Shown here: positions 62,238-64,000 of the stretch, piece after piece
Numbering within the stretch: position 1 is the stretch's first letter
Layout of the letters: every line of letters begins with the position of its first letter
Source: Verrucomicrobiota bacterium
Lineage (GTDB): Bacteria; Verrucomicrobiota; Verrucomicrobiia; CAIQCK01
NCBI GenBank assembly: GCA_016222825.1
Contig: JACRQF010000009.1
Span: 744,001-808,000, forward strand
Reading direction: 5' to 3'
Length of the DNA: 64,000 nucleotides
The notes under the pieces: generated by a model
The model's input: only the letters and a program-made list of their open reading frames with translations
Databases searched by the model: none
Told to the model about the DNA's origin: nothing
Program-made: the position numbers and the translations under genes

Positions 62238-63623
62238 GTGAACTCTAACCAAAACGAGCAGCAATCTTGGAAACCCGACAAATACGTTCGAGTTCTGCAG
62301 AACGCGTTGGAGGCATATGAGAAGGATCATCCCCACTGGCAAATTGAGGTTCTTTTCTCATTCATAAAGCGATCGCTTTTGGGGCTTCGACAGCAGATCG
62401 CTGATCGTAACAATAACAGAGTAACATGGGACTCGCCATTTACGGAATTTCAATATCCGGTGCAGTGGGATTGGAGCGTGAAAGACGTAAAGGCCGGCAA
62501 ACTCGTCACGGGTAAATTTACTAAGCAGAACACACGCGATCCCGAGACGGCTCGTAAGACTTTAGCGGAAATCATGGTGGGACACTTAAACGTGTTGGCG
62601 CTTCAGAATTTCACAAATCGCGTTTGGCTCGAAACACGAGGCGATGCTTACTCAGTGTTTTTGCCCCCTGAACTTGGCGACGAACTGCAAGCCACAAAAC
62701 ACAGTCGCCATCGGCAGGAGTTGCTAGAAGAGTTTTCACACCCGTTTTCAATTGGTGCAGCCTCCATAGATTTTGGAACCGATGAACTGCAAAACGGCAA
62801 ACGCATATCTAACCGCGCTGCAAGGCAGCTAGCCAAGATAGACAAGCTCATTGCCATAAGGCGGATCGGCGTTAGCGGCGATATAAATGGCCATCATATT
62901 GAAATGTCTTTGGTGTTTCAAATTCACCCATTGACAATCGATTGCGAAAAACAAACGGCATTTCATCGTATAACCGTCGGATTATTCATACCGCCGGAAA
63001 TGGCAGAAAATGATGTTGTCACGACGACTCCATCGGATTGGTCTGAAAACGATATAGAGACTCTTTGGAAAGAATTCCTCGAAGAAGTCGATAAGATTGC
63101 TGACCAGCTTATTCCTAAAGCTGAAAGCCAAGACTCAACAATCTATTTAGTAAATGTGAACGTTCAGCTCGGCATACCATTAACTTCATCGCGGCCCGAG
63201 GAGAGCAACGCTGCAATAAAACAAATATTTGAGGATCTAGCACAAGGCCGTCAGATTCGTGAATTCACTGTGCGGCCCGCGGAGAGCATCACAGCGCCTG
63301 CGTCTGGGATTAATGCATTGATTCCTGCGAAACAGCAGAAAGAGAATGGAATGCCGACCGTCAACCCTTGGAGATCGGGTTCCTTTTACTTGTTCGCCAT
63401 TGTGGTCATAATGGCGGTTTTGGCGGTGATGGGAGAAATGTTAAACGCTTGGATTCTGCCATTGCTAATACTTGGGGGAGTGCTTTTGGTCACAATCATC
63501 GGTGCATTTCAATTGCGAAACGACAGAAACATTGAAGAGAAGAATTTCCTAACTCTTATGAAACTTGCTTTCCAGAAAATGCCGCTGCTCGGAAAGTTGC
63601 TTTCTAAGAGTAAGCGGGAATAA
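62238..63623 (+). CDS. Low-GC orphan protein with two C-terminal membrane helices
   Basis: Protein of 461 residues starting with GTG 62238. I do not recognise it. Residues 1-355 are soluble, mixed alpha/beta, rich in Asn, Gln, Glu and Lys. Two membrane helices are at about 378-398 (SFYLFAIVVIMAVLAVMGEM) and 404-424 (ILPLLILGGVLLVTIIGAF), and a positively charged end follows (LLGKLLSKSKRE). The soluble part would face the cytosol if both helices cross the membrane. GC is far lower than around it: 20 of 60 at 62881-62940 and 25 of 60 at 62941-63000. That points to horizontal gain. No phage or mobility gene adjoins it. Confidence 0.6.
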   Translation: MNSNQNEQQSWKPDKYVRVLQNALEAYEKDHPHWQIEVLFSFIKRSLLGLRQQIADRNNNRVTWDSPFTEFQYPVQWDWSVKDVKAGKLVTGKFTKQNTRDPETARKTLAEIMVGHLNVLALQNFTNRVWLETRGDAYSVFLPPELGDELQATKHSRHRQELLEEFSHPFSIGAASIDFGTDELQNGKRISNRAARQLAKIDKLIAIRRIGVSGDINGHHIEMSLVFQIHPLTIDCEKQTAFHRITVGLFIPPEMAENDVVTTTPSDWSENDIETLWKEFLEEVDKIADQLIPKAESQDSTIYLVNVNVQLGIPLTSSRPEESNAAIKQIFEDLAQGRQIREFTVRPAESITAPASGINALIPAKQQKENGMPTVNPWRSGSFYLFAIVVIMAVLAVMGEMLNAWILPLLILGGVLLVTIIGAFQLRNDRNIEEKNFLTLMKLAFQKMPLLGKLLSKSKRE

Positions 63624-63728
63624 GTGTCATTGGCTCCCTCTTCCATCCCGGCCTTCTCCTCAGCAGAAGATCATCTGCCAAAATAAAATAATCAACCCCC
63701 AACGCGGTTGAATCGCCGCTGGCACAGT

Positions 63729-64000
63729 TCACTTCACGTCGAGGCGGAGGAGGACGGCGCCGAAATCGAGGGCGCGCTGGCCGGGGACGAGGAAGTGGGC
63801 GGAGATGCTTTCGTTCTTGAACCTGCTTTCAGTGTTCACTCCGTTGAGCACGGAACCAGCGCAATAACAGCTCCCCGGCCGACGCGTCGTCGCCTGACGG
63901 GTGCTCAATGCAAGCGACGTCATGGCCCAGGATGATGTCGCGGGCGATGTCTTGTCCCGGCGGAAGGATCGCCACCACGTCCCACTCGGGACGGCCGAAC
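63729..64000 (-). pseudogene. Frameshifted fragment at the right edge
   Basis: From the right edge inward one minus-strand frame reads like protein (FGRPEWDVVAILPPGQDI, then HDVACIEHPSGDDASAGELL) and stops near 63830. Another frame takes over at about 63855 (VLNGVNTESRFKNESISAHF, then LDFGAVLLRLDVK) and ends with TGA at 63729. The two halves look like one gene with a +1 shift, or two unrelated tails. The family is not recognised. Only the window edge limits it on the right. Confidence 0.35.

Noticed and set aside
1-64000. tRNA, rRNA or CRISPR features
   Set aside because: No T-loop pattern with a matching acceptor stem, no rRNA core sequence and no regularly spaced direct repeats were seen by eye. 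A covariance search was not possible, so a single tRNA could be missed.

Overview
The window looks like chromosomal DNA from an uncultured member of the Planctomycetota-Verrucomicrobiota-Chlamydiota group, most likely a Verrucomicrobiota (Pedosphaera/Limisphaera-like) soil or freshwater heterotroph. This is an inference from gene content, not a placement by a marker gene. The signs are high GC (rows I counted run near 60-65%), many secreted glycoside hydrolases with Tat or Sec signals, DUF1080 proteins, HzsA-like dihaem proteins, creatininase-family proteins, exported sugar-phosphate-isomerase-like proteins, and REP-type hairpin repeats with a RAYT transposase. Only thrS is a classical housekeeping gene. 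I recognised no rRNA, tRNA or CRISPR array.

Left block (1-14.8 kb, all minus strand). An IclR regulator (13995-14765) heads a train that runs leftwards: a glucarate-dehydratase-like enolase, a DUF1080 protein, a creatininase-family amidase, a GH10 xylanase, a second close enolase paralogue, an SDR dehydrogenase, an unknown protein, an inserted RAYT element with mirrored hairpins (6519-7208), an NAGLU(GH89)-like protein, a translationally coupled radical SAM protein, a Tat-exported GH20 and a MurQ/GCKR-like SIS protein that runs off the left edge. Together these suggest capture and catabolism of acidic and N-acetylated sugars.

Middle-left block (14.9-17.7 kb). A GcvR-like double ACT protein (+), a second SDR (-) and a secreted PQQ-type sugar dehydrogenase (+).

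Central operon (31.8 to 17.7 kb, minus strand). Seven genes, most joined by 4-base ATGA overlaps: a helical secreted protein, a NagZ-like GH3, an exported TIM-barrel isomerase-like protein, a 1283-residue fusion (carbohydrate-binding-like, HzsA-like propeller with two CxxCH haem sites, formylglycine-generating-enzyme-like C-terminus), an SGNH hydrolase, a second dihaem HzsA-like protein and a clan-A glycosidase. It looks like an extracytoplasmic glycan-processing and electron-transfer system of unknown function.

Region 31.9-36.8 kb. An isochorismatase-type hydrolase, two coupled alpha/beta hydrolases, an MtaA/CmuA-like methyltransferase, a GT-B glycosyltransferase and the remnant of a deleted secreted enzyme.

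Third glycan operon (43.6 to 36.8 kb, minus strand). A secreted sugar-binding-like protein, a DUF4091/GH123-like protein broken by an in-frame TGA, and a 1210-residue DUF6259-like protein.

Right part. A signalling trio (receiver-PP2C, receiver-PAS-GAF histidine kinase, CheY-like regulator; 44.5-49.1 kb), a secreted pectate-lyase-like protein, a threonyl-tRNA synthetase that lacks its TGS domain and carries an extra low-GC segment, a cupin, an RND efflux pair, a membrane protein, a PLP enzyme of the D-cysteine desulfhydrase/ACC deaminase family, a divergent DUF1080/isomerase pair, an AT-rich orphan membrane protein and a frameshifted fragment at the right edge.
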